From NCBI GenBank assembly GCA_031772625.1, contig CM062808.1:472871655-472935654 (forward strand): a DNA stretch of 64,000 bases. Direction: 5' to 3'. Positions 21,197-33,510 of this stretch are shown in pieces (position 1 is the first letter of the stretch; each line of letters starts with the position of its first letter). The notes beneath the pieces are model-generated. The model did not search any database. It was not told the DNA's origin and worked only from the letters and a program-made list of their open reading frames with translations. Source of the stretch: Pinus tabuliformis. Taxonomy: Eukaryota > Streptophyta > Pinopsida > Pinales > Pinaceae. The position numbers were made by a program, and so were the translations under genes.

Positions 21197-23158
21197 TTAA
21201 GCCACCACTTTCTCCTAAAGAATAATCTTCTCTCCTATTCCAAACTAGGTAAGACAAGGTAAAAAGTCATTTTTCTTGAGCTATGAGGGTCGATTTATAG
21301 CAAATGAGGTGACCTTTCACCTACCATGTGACTCTTGACCTCCCTCATGACTCTTGTGCTCCCATATGACTTTTGAGCTCGTACATAGCTATTGGATTCC
21401 TAGACAGTCTTCACATTCCATGTGTGACCCTTTGGCTTCCAAACATTTTCCAATTTTTGAAATTACATAATTACATTTCACCAACAATGTCGAAAAAATA
21501 CATGAGACAAAACAACACTCTTGTGTTGACACTTTGAAGAGATACAATTTGGTGATTGTGACATGAGACTTCATTGTAGTGTATCAATGCCAATTTACTC
21601 TCTTTGTTTCTATTTCTTCAAATATTCATGATTGATCTTAAATGTGCTTCATATTCACCCTCTAATGGATCAATATAAGAATTGTAACCTTCTAAGTCAA
21701 CATGAGTTTCCATCTCTCTGTTGTGGTCCAAGATTCCTTTACTCCTGCATGGTAGCATCTTTGTGTCTTATATCCACAAGTATCCTCTTTGGAACCTCTT
21801 GTTGCTGACCTCCTTGAGCATCATCTTGCCATGATAGGATGATAACACCTGTAAATGAAGTTCACTCATGAAAAGACAATATTAGTTCCCAAAATCACAT
21901 GTTCTATCTTTGTTTTCTCATGTGAGGTGCTGACTATGATGGGACAATGTGAAAATATTAGAGAGTATCCTTCTTGGGTTTAGAGCATAGTTTAAGGAGG
22001 TAAGGGATGGAGTTATGGGTGCTAGAAGTGCACATTTCATAATGGCAAGAAAGAAAGGCAAGGATCTACGGAGTGGGCAAGTCGAGGAGACAAAGGTGAC
22101 AAGTTTGGGCATAGTGACTCTCCAATGCACATTGATTGAGGAGGAGGCTCTAGGGATTTCATAGGTCACCAATGCAAGGGACAAGTAATGAACCTAATTT
22201 CCACTAGGACCACACAATGCGCAATGAAGGCAAGGCTTATTAAGGCATTATGTAGAGGGCAAGTGTAATCAACAAGAAATTGGATCACTATGCACTAAGA
22301 ATGCTCACTGTGTAATGAAGGAAGGGAGGGATTGGTATTTCACAAGTTGTGATTGAAAGGGTTTAAATAAGATCTCACTATCAACTAGGAGTTCCAAATG
22401 CACAACAGAATGCAAGTCTAATCAAGGCTTTTCATAGTGGCCAAGTGTAAGCAACAAGGGTTGAGTGGATGTGCTCTAGGGATGAAGAATGCACAATGTA
22501 AAGGGAGATGTCCTCAATATTGGCACATAGGGAAAGTATAAGTAACAAGAAGCTCATTACTAAGGTTTGAAAGTGCACAATGCACTCATCACTTGACTAA
22601 AGCTTAAAGGTATTCATAACTTATGCATGAGGTGAGGACAATGAAGGATCCTGAAATTGACTAAGTGTTAAATCAATAAGATAAGAAAGAGAGAGTAAGA
22701 TAATACAAACAAGTCCCAAACATGATCACGCACATTCAAAATCAAACACATGTCACAGATATGCATAATACCCAAAACCAGCATGCATACATTGAAGCAG
22801 CAATAAAACGACACTTATCTCCAAGTGCAATAGTTAGGATTTAAGCCTTTATGACACAAGTGTAAACCACAATCAAAAGATGCACTATGTTATGGGAGAG
22901 TTTCTAGGACATGTTCTTATGATAGAGAGCATCAACTAGTGCAAGAGAGTGTGTTGGAACTACCTCTAAAAGGTGTGCCAAGGTGCCCTTAGGATATAAG
23001 TGACACATGGAAGAACATAAGTGACACATGTACGAATGAAAGTAGCCAAAAGTGACACTTGTAGAAGAAAGAGAAAGTGAAAATGTTAGATGCAAAAGAA
23101 AAAGCGAAATTTGACAAACTCACCTAGATGGTGGCACACTTGCAATCACAAGAAATTC
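21197..23158. other. unassigned spacer with degenerate repeats
   Basis: No gene or retroelement domain seen. Short repeats: a 19-bp unit three times at 21325-21381 (CATGTGACTCTTGACCTCC type); a diverged unit of about 90 bases with recurring AATGCACAATG…AAGGCAAG…GTGTAA.CAACAAG from about 22000 to 22640; and ATAAGTGACACATG twice near 22996-23030. The segment ends where element B's truncated LTR begins. Confidence 0.5.
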
Positions 23159-26100
23159 AAACTGGCCAAACCTAGGTGAAAAACGGAGTAATACTTGGTC
23201 AAACTGGCAAAATTTCCTCTATGCGTCGCGCCTGATTCTCTATGCGTAGTGCCTGTTTGGACCCACTTGTGGAGGCCTTCCCAGTGTCAAAATTAGCTCC
23301 AAGTGTACTTGTTGGAAAGGTCTGCCTATCTACTTTCCAACCCAAGTGGAATTTTTTAATTTAGCCTCGATTTGCCCCTCCAAAATTCAGTTCTCTCAAC
23401 ACTGCTTCCTGTGTGTCAAAATAAGGGCAGTAAGGTCATTTTTTAATTGTTTTTTACCTTTTTGAGGGCTCAAAACCTACCCAAATTTCTTGTCCATTGG
23501 TAGGAAAGCATATTTTTCCATGCCAAATCCAAAAATTCTGATTTGTTGTGATTTGGAGGCTCCTAGAAAAAGCGAGAGCCATGCGGCGCGACGCATAGGG
23601 AAAAAAACTCTGTTTTTTGTGCCAAAAATTTCAAAAATGCAAAAAGTGACCCAAATTCTTTGAAATTTGGGCTGAGTCTTCTCCATCAAGAGCTATTTTG
23701 GGCCAAGGAAGCCTCAGCCAATATCTGAATTTGATCATGCTCCTTTCGCCTCTTTGATGCCTTCTTCAATTTTGCCTTTAAACTCATGATTCTTGCCTTG
23801 CAAACTTTGTTCCTCGCCATGTAATGAAAAGCCATGTGTCTCAACAAGTTTTTCTCCTTGTTGGCCTTCTCCAATAATCTCTCTAAGTGGATGTTGGCTC
23901 TTTCAAACCAAGACTCCCGATCGGCATTGATCTCTTGCTTAACTGAAGTGAGCTCCACCCTTCTCCTTTGGGAAGCTTGGCGATTCTCCCAAATGTTTTG
24001 CAACTCCATAATCACTTGCTGATCTTCAAGCTGCTTATTTCTCTGCTCCAAGTACTTTATAATCCACTTAGCCCTCTCCAAGTTGAGGGACAAGGCATTG
24101 ATGTCCGCCTGCTGCTCTTGGATGGTTTCTTTGAGATTTGCACTTTGCGGGCCCACATTTGTATCATCACCCTCAATGAGAATGAAATCAGTATCTCGCT
24201 CACCTGAAGGCCCCTCATCCTGTATTGGCCTCTTGCCTTTGTCCTGAACCTGTTGTGCTGATGATGGAAGCAAGACCCCTTCCACCCCAGTGGAGATAAT
24301 ACTCGCTTTGCTGCTGCGAACAACTGTCTAGTGCCCTTCTGATAAGTGATAAACACTGGCATACTAGCAGTCTGTGTCTCATGACCCTCATGCTGATAAG
24401 AAGGTCCACCTATCTCATGCAAAACCTCTGAAGGTCCTTGAGGAGTTGTGAAAAACTCACGAGAGATGAAATCCTCCCAAGTGATGCCCACTAAGCCAAG
24501 CTGATGAATGACCACAATTTTAATGAGAGAAAAATGGTAAATATTGTTGAACTGTTGCTGAGGAGTCTTGTGTTGCACTAGAGTGGTCATATTCTTGATA
24601 TTTCGGCACATGAAGTAAGGGATGTTCATCATCCTTACCTTGGTAAAATGCATCAGCAACCTAATATGATAAGCAGATAAACGGGAGAACCGGCCCTCAC
24701 AACTGAAATACCTCATTATCAATTTCATCAAATGAGCATAAGACTCTTTGAGGTACCGAAAAGGAAACACTCTCCTGAGTTGTCTCAAATAGCTGGGCTT
24801 GATGTACGGTTCATAATTCTGCCGGTCAATTTGATGCCTCTTGTTCCATTGCTCTCTAATGTTAGGAATACCAGTTGCTAGTGAAATGGATTCTGGTGTT
24901 AATGTGAAAGTGACACTAACTAGAGTGGCTTGACCATCATGTAAATTTGGCACAAACAAACAAGCCAACTCATGATGAAACTGAATGCTAGCAACTTTCT
25001 CACAAAAGTCATAGCAGCACTGATGCTGAAAACAAGAGATGGCAAGAGGGAAGGCCTATAACTCAGCAATAGTGGTTGGTTCCTCTCAAATATGTTTGCC
25101 ACCTCTATGGGGCCTCCTGAGTGCATGTACCTCTGTAGGTGAGTCACTGTGTGTCTCCTCTTCATAATCATGTGAGGGATCAGATGCCATCTCTACTAGT
25201 GGGTGAGCTGTCTTGGAGTTGTCTTAATAAGAAGTAGGTGATTTGTGATGTGTTTTGACTTTTTCCACCAAGGGAAACAGTGATATGAGGGACTGTGGAG
25301 AGAGGAAACAGTGAGTGATTTAGGGACTGTTGGGGTAAGGTTTAGTTAAGGGAACAGGGAATTAGAGAGTAATTTGGGAGCTTTTGGTATAGGACTAGGG
25401 TTTGGAAATTTGCATTTGGGGTTTTGGGAAATGGGAATCAGGGATATGGGATTAGTGAATTTAGGGGTGTGTGAATTTAGGGAATAGGGAAATCAAGGGA
25501 AAAATGAAGGGAGTGGAAAGGTGGACTTGGTGGCTAAATAGTCAATACAAACCCTAGGCAACAGTTTCTTTTGAGAAATTTCAAGAGATAGGGTTTGATT
25601 TCTTTTTAAACAATCACCATAAGACAACCACCTTAAACTTTGTAGCAAAACCTTTCACTAACCAAGAGGAGGACTGTACTTACTTATACACTAGAAGATT
25701 TGGGTGATTTTGGTGTTTTGGAGAAGTTGTTGAAGATTTAGGGCTTGCCAGATCTATGCACCGTGCATCAAACCCAACACACCACTCCAGTTATGTGCAT
25801 CGCGCCTGTGTAATTTTGAACTGGAGATTGGGGCTCAATGCGCCGCACCTCTAGTTTTTGGAAAATTTCTCCCACTTTCTCTTGCTCGCTCTCAAACAGG
25901 ACTTTGCTTTGCTCAAGTTTGTTTTTTGAAATACAAATGAACCTTTCAATTGAAGAAAAGACTTATATACAAGGAGCCTTTAAATTTTTGGTTTGCAAAA
26001 CCCACTTTTACAATGTTTTGAAAATGACTTTATTTTGAACTCTATTTTGAACTTTTTCACGTTATTAACTTGTGATGGACTGAATGACCTGTGTTTTGCT

Positions 26101-26612
26101 TGTTTTGCAGGGGGTTGGAGCTATTGGGGCTAGGGAAAGTGACCAGGGTTACAAATGGAGTGATTTACATATGAGAGAAATGAAATTACATAAATTTGTA
26201 CAATAAAAGCAAAAATATTATGTTTTTTCCTCAAAATAGAGTTTTGAGGAAAGACACATCTCTGAGAACTTGATTTTGAATTTTATTGGCATTGGAACCT
26301 CCTCATGTGCCTGTTGGTTGTTATTGGACACTTTGAAACACTTTTTGATGAAACCCTAATGAAACCCAAGACCTAAATGACAATGAAACCCTAAAAAAGC
26401 CTTTGGCAATCTTAAAGAAAAAAAGGTGACTGTGTATGCTTTTGACGAATAAACATGAGCCAGCAGGTAAATGACATGAGGGAAACTGTAGGATCACTAC
26501 CATCAGATGATCCATTCGCCTAATGGAATGCAGTTGACTGGGCGGGACACCTAATATGAAATGCAACAAGAGGATTTGATCTCTGACGGAGGGATGAAGA
26601 TACCGACACTAA
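23159..26612 (-). repeat. 3' LTR of element B, truncated
   Basis: Aligns with 34472-37979 throughout, with scattered substitutions and small indels, and ends at CTAACA (26612) exactly like the other copy. Left of CAAACTGGCC (about 23159) the two copies have nothing in common, so about 960 bp of LTR end is missing here. It contains one copy of the accessory frame and a 14-base inverted repeat (23219-23232 and 23585-23598). Confidence 0.8.
23686..25190 (-). pseudogene. accessory reading frame inside 3' LTR of element B
   Basis: Runs from an ATG at 25190 (MASDPSHDYEEE) to a stop at 23686, about 501 codons with early in-frame stops and a one-base shift near 24285 relative to the right-hand copy. 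The N-terminal domain has FTLTPESISLATGIP, MRYFSCEGRFSRLSAYHIRLL and IPYFMCRNI, the same motif order as in element A's accessory frame. The C-terminal part (about 23690-24200) is a long K/E/L/Q-rich coiled coil (QADINALSLNLERAK…LKAKLKKASKRRKE). No zinc knuckle, catalytic motif or membrane segment seen. Function unknown; being inside an LTR it is present at both ends of the element. Confidence 0.65.
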
Positions 26613-26970
26613 CATTGGCTCCAATGGGGATGGTAGCTCCTTGGAGGTGCCAAGAACTACAGATCTCTAGGAAATAAAACAGTGCCTTCGTCCATTGCGC
26701 CATGGAGTCAATAACTTCGACAAATCACAACTGAACTCTTGACTTAAAGACTCAATTTTAGGACTGAATGTGACTCAAAATTGACTCATTTTCAAGACTG
26801 AAATCGACTAAAAGACCTAACTCTAACAAACCAAATCAAAACTGAAATCAAATCTCAGTTTTATAGCCTTCACCTCGGACCCCAAACTGAAGAATGAAAA
26901 TAGTGCACACTTGTAATGGAATTTAAACAAACCGGTATGTACAATGATGAGTAGGACAGTAGAAAACATT
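26613..26970 (-). other. element B 3' untranslated segment
   Basis: 358 bases between the integrase end and the 3' LTR. No convincing polypurine tract: the minus strand reads CCATTGGAGCCAA before the LTR start. No gene seen. Confidence 0.5.
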
Positions 26971-28120
26971 TCACACATGATACTGTTTGAGGAGCCGACT
27001 GTTGACCGGCCCACCAGGATATTCTTTGCCATTCATCTCTTCCAAAAGGAAAGAATTCTGGCCCCGATATGCAGCAATCTTGTACGGTCCTTTCCAAAGA
27101 TTTTCAAATTTGCCATGTTTACCTTTCTCTTTGTTCCTTGCATCCCATTTCAGCACTATGTCTCCTATCTCAAACCTATCTTAATCCTCTCTTGTAGCTT
27201 GGAAGTGTTCTGAAATACTTCTTCTCTAGTTTGCTACAAATGAATCATTTGACTGATTCTTAACTGCAAACTATCATCTTCGCTGTTACTTCTTGCAGAA
27301 GTTTGACCACCGGGACTGCCAAAGAGGTCGGGAAGACTGTGTCCACACCATACACAAGCTCAAAAGGAGAGATTCCTATAGATTTCTTTTGACTTACCCT
27401 GTCTGCCCAAAGTGCATTGACCAACTCTTTGTGCCAACTTTTCTTGTTAGTTTCCAGCAACTTTTTGATAATGTTGACAAGAGATTTATTTGAGGATTCT
27501 GCCAATCCATTACCTTGTGGGTAATAGGCAATCGAATGCCCCAAAGTGATTTGATACTTATGACAAAAGTCAATCATTCTCTTCGATTTAAAGACTGCTG
27601 CATTGTCAATGATCAACTTATTGGAACAGCCAAAACGAGACAAAATGTTGGTTTCAAGAAATGAGATAATTATCGATTCAGTGGCCTGCCTTGTAGGAAT
27701 AGCCTCAATCCATTTGGTGAAATAATTCGTCACTGTGAGGATCCACTTATGTTGTGCTGAAGAAGAAGGATGAATCTCGCCAATAAAATCCAAACCCCAC
27801 TGCTGAAATGGAGCACTTACCTCAATGGGCTTGAGTGGTAAATGCTGCAACTTCCTCTTACCTTGAAAAATCTTACATTCATGGCAGCTGGCCACTGTTT
27901 TATACACATCAGCAAAAAGAGTTGGCCAATAATATCTTGCTCTCAAGATGTTATTGGTTGTTGTCTTCCAGAAAAGATAGCCTCCGCAATCTCCTTTGTG
28001 AAAATCTTCCATTACCTGTTTTGCTTCTTCTTCCACTAAACAATTGAGCAAGACACCACCAGGATCTTTCCAATAGAGTGCACTATTCATGATACAAAAC
28101 TTTGCAGCCTTCAATTTCAA
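26971..28120 (-). pseudogene. integrase of element B, disabled
   Basis: The catalytic core is clear: GLDFIGEIHP (D), LIIDNAAVF (D) and GNGLAESSNK (E), with YYPQGN before the last. The N-terminal zinc finger keeps CHECK but its second histidine is replaced (GDCGGYL where GGH is usual). The C-terminal piece (27156-26971) has GKFENLWKGPYKI and ends LLKQYHV, characteristic of Tat-type integrases, and is displaced by a frameshift near 27250. Upstream, a frameshift separates it from RNase H. It would insert element DNA into chromosomes. Confidence 0.88.
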
Positions 28121-28212
28121 TGTCCTACTTTTTTTTTAGCCATTCCAGGTGGTGATGAAAGATTTTGCAGTACGTAAACAATGTCCGAATACCAAGGAGA
28201 AAGAAGGAAAAT

Positions 28213-29765
28213 TTACGATACCTGAGCGGGCAAATTCTCTTCATCTTCCTCAAACATAGCAGCAATTAGATTAATGTCCAAGGTGTGCATATTTGACTCA
28301 ACCATTAGTTTAGCCAGCCCCTGTCCTTTGATGAGCTTTGTTGGTTTTATCTCCATGCCATACTCCAACAAGGCAGCAATCCATTTGCCTCTCCTCCCCT
28401 CCGGATCTGTTTGCACTAAGACATCCTTAACAGCAGCATTAGGGACATAAGCAAGGATGTGAGAATGAAAAATATAAACCCAAAAATCCTTCAATGCCTT
28501 TACTAAAGCAAGGGCCTATTTTTTAATAATATTATACTTTAGTGCCGCATCCCTTATGGTTCTACTGAAAAATGTGATCGGCTTCTCGAGCTGGTCTCCT
28601 TTTAGCATCAAGACTGTTGCCATAGTATGATTGGAGGCAAATGAAAGAAAAATAAAATCCTGAGTATAGTCTGGGCTGATCAAAACTAGAGCTGAAGAAA
28701 GGGCCAATTTCACCAAATTGAAAGATTTAATTGCTTCCTCAGTCCATCTTACTACACTATCTTTTTTTAGCATGTTTGTGATTTCCCTTAAATGTTCTGC
28801 AAGATTAGGCACAAAGCGACGTAAGAAATTCATCTTACCATTGAATGATTTAATTTCATTCTTATTTCGCAGAAAATCAATCTTTTGAATGGCCTCCACC
28901 TAGGCTGGATCAATGCAGATGCCCTCCTTTGATATAATATGCGCGAGAAGCTTGCCTTCATCCATAGCAAACAAACTTTTCTTTGGATTGAGAGAGATGC
29001 CATACTTCCTACACCACTGAAATACAATCTTCAAATGATAAAGGTGCTCTTCATCTGAATTAGAGAAAATAGTTAAGTCATCAAGATAAACCACTAGAAA
29101 GACATCTTTTTCATTAGCAAATGCGATATCCATCGCCTGCTGAAAGGTTGACCAGCATTTTTCAATCCGAAAGGCATCTTTGCATAATGAAAAGTTCCCC
29201 ACGAAGTGGTGAACGATGTTTTGTCACGATCATCCTCATGGATCATAATTTGGTTATAACCTGAATAACCATCGAGTAGTGACATCCGGGATGCTCCAAC
29301 TACTCTCTGAAGTATGTGATCCATCTTGGGAAATGGATAGTTGTCCTTCAACGAAACTTTGTTCAGATTTCTAAAATCAATACATAGCCGAATCTCACCT
29401 GTTCTCTTACGCATGGGCACCAAGTTTGAAATCCAATCTGAAAATCTAATGGGGACTATGATACCAGCTTTGTATAACCGATTCACCTCCTTCTCAATTG
29501 AGGGCAGCAGCTTTGGATTTATTCTTCTTAGCTTCTGACGAAAAGGCTTTTGATTTGGCTTGATCGGGATGACATGTTGAATTATACTTGTATCATATGA
29601 CTTCAAATCTGAATAATCCCAAGCAAATACATCAGTAAAAGAGGATAAAAAACTGATATACTTTTCTTTTACCCGTGGAGGCAACGCCTTTGATAATTTT
29701 ACCATCTTAGGATTTTTAGCTGATCCAATGTTCACATCCTCAACACCTTTCTCGGTTGGCAACAA
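28213..29765 (-). pseudogene. RT and decayed RNase H of element B
   Basis: RT: PIKPNQKPFRQKLRRINP, then IRLCIDFRNLNKVSLKDNYPFP, DGYSGYNQI, SFTTSWGTFHYAKMPFGLKNA and the catalytic VYLDD (about 29072-29092). A frameshift near 29150-29200 separates the two RT halves, with in-frame stops at about 28900 and 28495-28516. The following RNase H keeps the fold outline (FASNHTMATVLM, ITFFSRTIRDAALKYNIIKK) but has lost the first Asp (SFAS for the usual DAS) and the catalytic Glu (KK for EK). Loss of activity in this RNase H is known in Tat elements that carry a second one. Confidence 0.88.
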
Positions 29766-29774
29766 GCTCGGTTT

Positions 29775-30485
29775 TCAAGCCACATCATCCTGATCGAACA
29801 ACTCCTCTAAAGGTATTAGACCTTTAGGAATGATGTTATCTTTGAGCTGCAAAACTTCCATTTGATTGACTTCCATATCCGCATCACCGTCATCATACTC
29901 TACATCAATAGAAGTGTCTTTGAATTTACCTTTATTTTGCAGAAATTCATCGATCTCATCATCATCTTGAAACACTTGCCAATACCGTTGATTGTCGGGG
30001 ACAGCTGGGCAATGTTTCACATGAATCTCAAACTTTTTGTTTGAATTCATCGGAACTTTCAAATTACTTGTTGCTGTTGCAAGTGAATCTGCAATGACAT
30101 TCTGAACACGAGGAACACATGTCAAAGTATAATCTGAAAATACTCTCAAAATATCAAGTACCGCATTGCAGTAGGCCCGCATTCGAGGATGCTTTGCTTG
30201 GTATTCCCCTTTCACTTGATTGATAACAAACTCGGAGTTTCCATACACTGAAATCCTTTTGGCATTCAACTTTCTAAGAATTTTCAAACCAGCAATTAAA
30301 GCCTCATACTCAGCCTCATTATTTGAACAATCAAAAGCTAGTTTATAAGAGCAGACCCTTACATTGCTTGGCACTTTGTTTGGGGTGAGAAAAAGGGTAC
30401 GTATCCAAATACCAATTCCAGCACCTTCCCTTCCTACCGCGCCATCAAAATCCATGATCCACAGGCCTGCTTCATCCTCTTCCAA
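29775..30485 (-). pseudogene. additional RNase H domain located before RT (element B)
   Basis: Residues near the start read LWIMDFDGAVGREGAGIGIWI, then NNEAEYEALIAGLKIL, VYGNSEFVINQVKGEYQAKHPRM and VPRVQNVIADSLATATS: the D, E, (D), D layout of a plant/archaeal-type RNase H. The third position is GNS where GDS is expected, so a catalytic Asp is probably lost. It sits between protease and RT in the same frame and is followed by an acidic linker. In Tat elements this second RNase H removes RNA from the hybrid. It is bounded by stops at about 30486-30503 and 29775. Confidence 0.85.
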
Positions 30486-30503
30486 ATGCTGAAATTCTGT
30501 TTG

Positions 30504-31343
30504 TCATGTTTCTCGTCCTTGTTGTCCATCATTATGTTGCTGCCGTCGGCCAGCTGATTGCTCAGTGGTACTATCAAGTCTTTGTCTTTCTTGCTTTAAG
30601 ACCTCTCTGAAATTTTCAATGATCTCGGGAATGTCTTCTACTTGAACTACTTGGCTATTTACATCATTAAAGTTATCTGAATACAAAACAAATGTTTCTA
30701 AATCAGTATGTACATAGTTGATTGGATGATTTACCGGTTTCTCCTTACCAGTGATCATGTACTTCATCTTTTGTTCTCGGAATAGTTTCCTCATCTGACC
30801 GAACACGGAAATGGTGGCATAGGAGAAATCAAGTTGCATTGTCCCTTTAATCTTTGCTCCCAAAGATCTGGAAAGAAGCATGCCAAATCTAGGAGGTATA
30901 TCCGCCACGACCACATCCATCAAAACATTTTTAGCCAGAATCTAATCCAAACTGACCACCAAGTCTTTGATAAGACCAATGCACCTTACTCTACTGGAAT
31001 TGAAAGAGTAAAGGTCATGATACTTTCTAGTGATATACAATCCCAATTTCTCCCTGATGGCCTTAGGCATGAGATTATGAGAGGCTCCAGAATCAAACAT
31101 AGCATTATGTAACACGAAGTCATGCACCCTGAGATTGATGTAGAAAGGAGCCACATCACTATCTTGAGACTGACCTTCCAATGCTGGCCCAAAAATCAAC
31201 TCGGGACTGTCATCCTCCACGTTCACCATATCAGATGATGGATCTATATTCAAAATCTTAGACATCTGACCTTTATAATTGTTGTGTTTCATCAACTCAG
31301 TCAAAGGAATAGATATTTTTATCTTAGCAATTTCATTTTCCAA
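30504..31343 (-). pseudogene. aspartic protease region of element B
   Basis: The active-site motif is FDSGASHNLMPKAIREKLGL (about 31040-31100), within a retroviral-type aspartic protease fold that continues through LMDVVVADIPPRFGMLLSRSLGAKI and the FSYATISVFGQMRKL segment. One in-frame stop at about 30942 splits it. It would cut the polyprotein. Same frame as the neighbouring gag tail and RNase H. Confidence 0.85.
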
Positions 31344-31427
31344 GTTAAAAATTGGAACTTTTTCTACCTCTTTCGCTAAAACCTCTTTCTTTTCAGTTTT
31401 CTCCTTTGACCCACTTGGCTGATTAGA

Positions 31428-33136
31428 TCATTCACTTGCTGATGGCGTTTTATTGGTGGTAGGATCAGCTATCTCTTTTCCCTTTTTCTGCACATTAGGA
31501 GGATCATTCTTTGACGTTGCTGCCTCCTTCCTTTTCTGAATTGGATTAATAGGCACATCTCTACTTCGGAGTGAATATTGTCGTTGTTGAGCTGACAAAG
31601 CATTCATGTATCCTCTTTGGTATTCATCAGACTCTTCCTCAAGAACTGTCTCATTGGCCAAAATGAAATTTTCATCCCTTTGTTCAGCTGAATTCTCGGA
31701 GTACTCCTCATCTTTAGTGATGAAAATTGGCATATCATCGGGCGTAAAGAAATGATTTTCTTCTCCAATCACATTCTCCTCTTCATCTGATTCTGGACCA
31801 TGAACAAAATTTCGCTGTAAGGGTGTCTGCACCTACTACTGCGCTGCTTGATCTTGGGTTCGCTGCTCTCTTTGTTTGATCCTAAATTGTGGCTGACACT
31901 GGCCATGGAAGTTATGATTTCTGACTTGTGGTTCAGACTTATCAAGTTTCATTCTATCAAGCATCTTCTCCACCTTCCAAAGCACTTGATCTGACGTGGA
32001 AGACTCTTCTTTTATTGTGACTTTCTTTTCAGCTCTTGCTCTAGCTTTCTTGGCAAGCAGATTTTCTTCAACGCTGATTGCAATCTTCTGCATGTCTTCC
32101 AAAGTGTCTGGATCTCTCTCTCTCTTAATTGATAAGCCATATCAGTATCAAAATCATCCAGAAACTTAATCAAGGCCAGCCCCATGGGTGGCTTTATATG
32201 ATCAGGAATTGCATTGTAAACAGAATTAAATATAATACAATAATCTTGGATAGACTCACCAACATTCCGCTTGATGTGCTCATATTCGGAAAGGATCTGA
32301 AGAGGATTTTTCTTCACTTCCCAGCGATCCAAAAATTGTCTCTGTAGATTGGCCAATGTAGTGATACTTGCAGCCGGCAAAGCTCTGAACCATTTCCTTA
32401 CTTCACCACCAAATGTTTGTACAAACAATCTCATTGTCACATTTTTTGCATCAATCTCATGAAGATCGAAGAAATCTGTCATTCTATCCACATGTTGCTG
32501 AGTTGTAACACTGTGAGGAGTGCCATCAAACAAAGGAATTTTTCTTTGATAATCAGTGGGCATATCATCCAAATTTTGAGGCAGCACAAGGGGTGCAAAA
32601 CGAGCAGCCATTGCTCTTGGTGGATTTGCAATCAGCCTTGGAGATGTTGGGGGAGTGGGTGCAACTGATGTATGGGGTGTATGAGGAGGTGTGTGTGGAG
32701 GCGAAGCAATTTTGGATGTTTGAGGAGTAGAAGGAGTAGACGGAGGTGATACTACTGTAGATTTTTTATCGGAGATAGTAGGCTGCACTGGGATGGTGGG
32801 AATGAAAGGCGGTTCGGTGGGAATCTTTGAGCTAGATGCAATTGCAGAGGACCCAGGGGTTGCAGATGTAGATTCTAAAAAATCAACGTTGTTTGATGCC
32901 ACAATTGAAGTTTGGAGCTGTTTCAGGATATAATCATCAATTGATTTATTAGCCTTTTCAACTTCAAGAGTTTTGACAAATTTTGGATTCAAGACAATAG
33001 AACCAACAACACTTTTGGATTTGGTTTCAAACAGTGACAAATAAAATTGTTCATCAAACTCAAGATACTCAAAAACCACAGGACATGGAAGATATTTGAA
33101 CACGGGAATCACATAACTCTCTGACGAAGGATTCAT
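31428..33136 (-). pseudogene. gag of element B, disabled
   Basis: Starts MNPSSESYVIPVFKYLP at 33136, 353 bases from the primer site. A Pro/Ser/Thr-rich stretch (PPSTPSTPQTSKIASPPHTP, residues about 130-170) precedes the capsid-like region: KIPLFDGTPHSVTTQQHVDRM, then VRKWFRALPAASITTLANLQ and FLDRWEVKKNPLQILSEYEHI. A frameshift near 32100 and stops near 31833 and 31428 break the C-terminal, acidic part. I see no intact zinc knuckle. It would form the cytoplasmic particle. Confidence 0.85.
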
Positions 33137-33489
33137 GGAATCAAATTGGGATTTTCGTACACAGGAGGAGGATCTGGATCTAGATTAGCTCTGGTATATC
33201 TTCTAGAAGCCAGTGTCCTATTATTCCCAAGAAATCAAATGGACATTAACAACTTCTTCAGCCTATCAAATCCTAAAGTTATCATCCAAAAGCTTAGAAT
33301 TACCAGATGTACTAGGGTGATTTGCAGGTTAGACTTTCTGTTTATAAGACTAGACCGGAGATTGACTGAAGTAGCATTTATCCACTTGCACTAATGCAAA
33401 GAAAAAAGCGTTTCGAAGGCTACCTGGATAATCTTCAGACTTCGTCTATAGTTTATAAAATGAAGAATACTAACAAACAAACAATTTCT
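33137..33489 (-). other. element B leader
   Basis: Spacer between primer site and gag start; no other feature recognised. Confidence 0.5.
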
Positions 33490-33507
33490 TCCCCAACAGA
33501 GTCGCCA
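33490..33507 (-). promoter_or_regulatory. primer-binding site of element B
   Basis: The minus strand reads TGGCGACTCTGTTGGGGA, three bases inside the LTR end GGCTCTAACA. This type of site is common in Tat-lineage elements. It fixes the 5' LTR boundary at 33511. Confidence 0.8.
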
Positions 33508-33510
33508 CTA

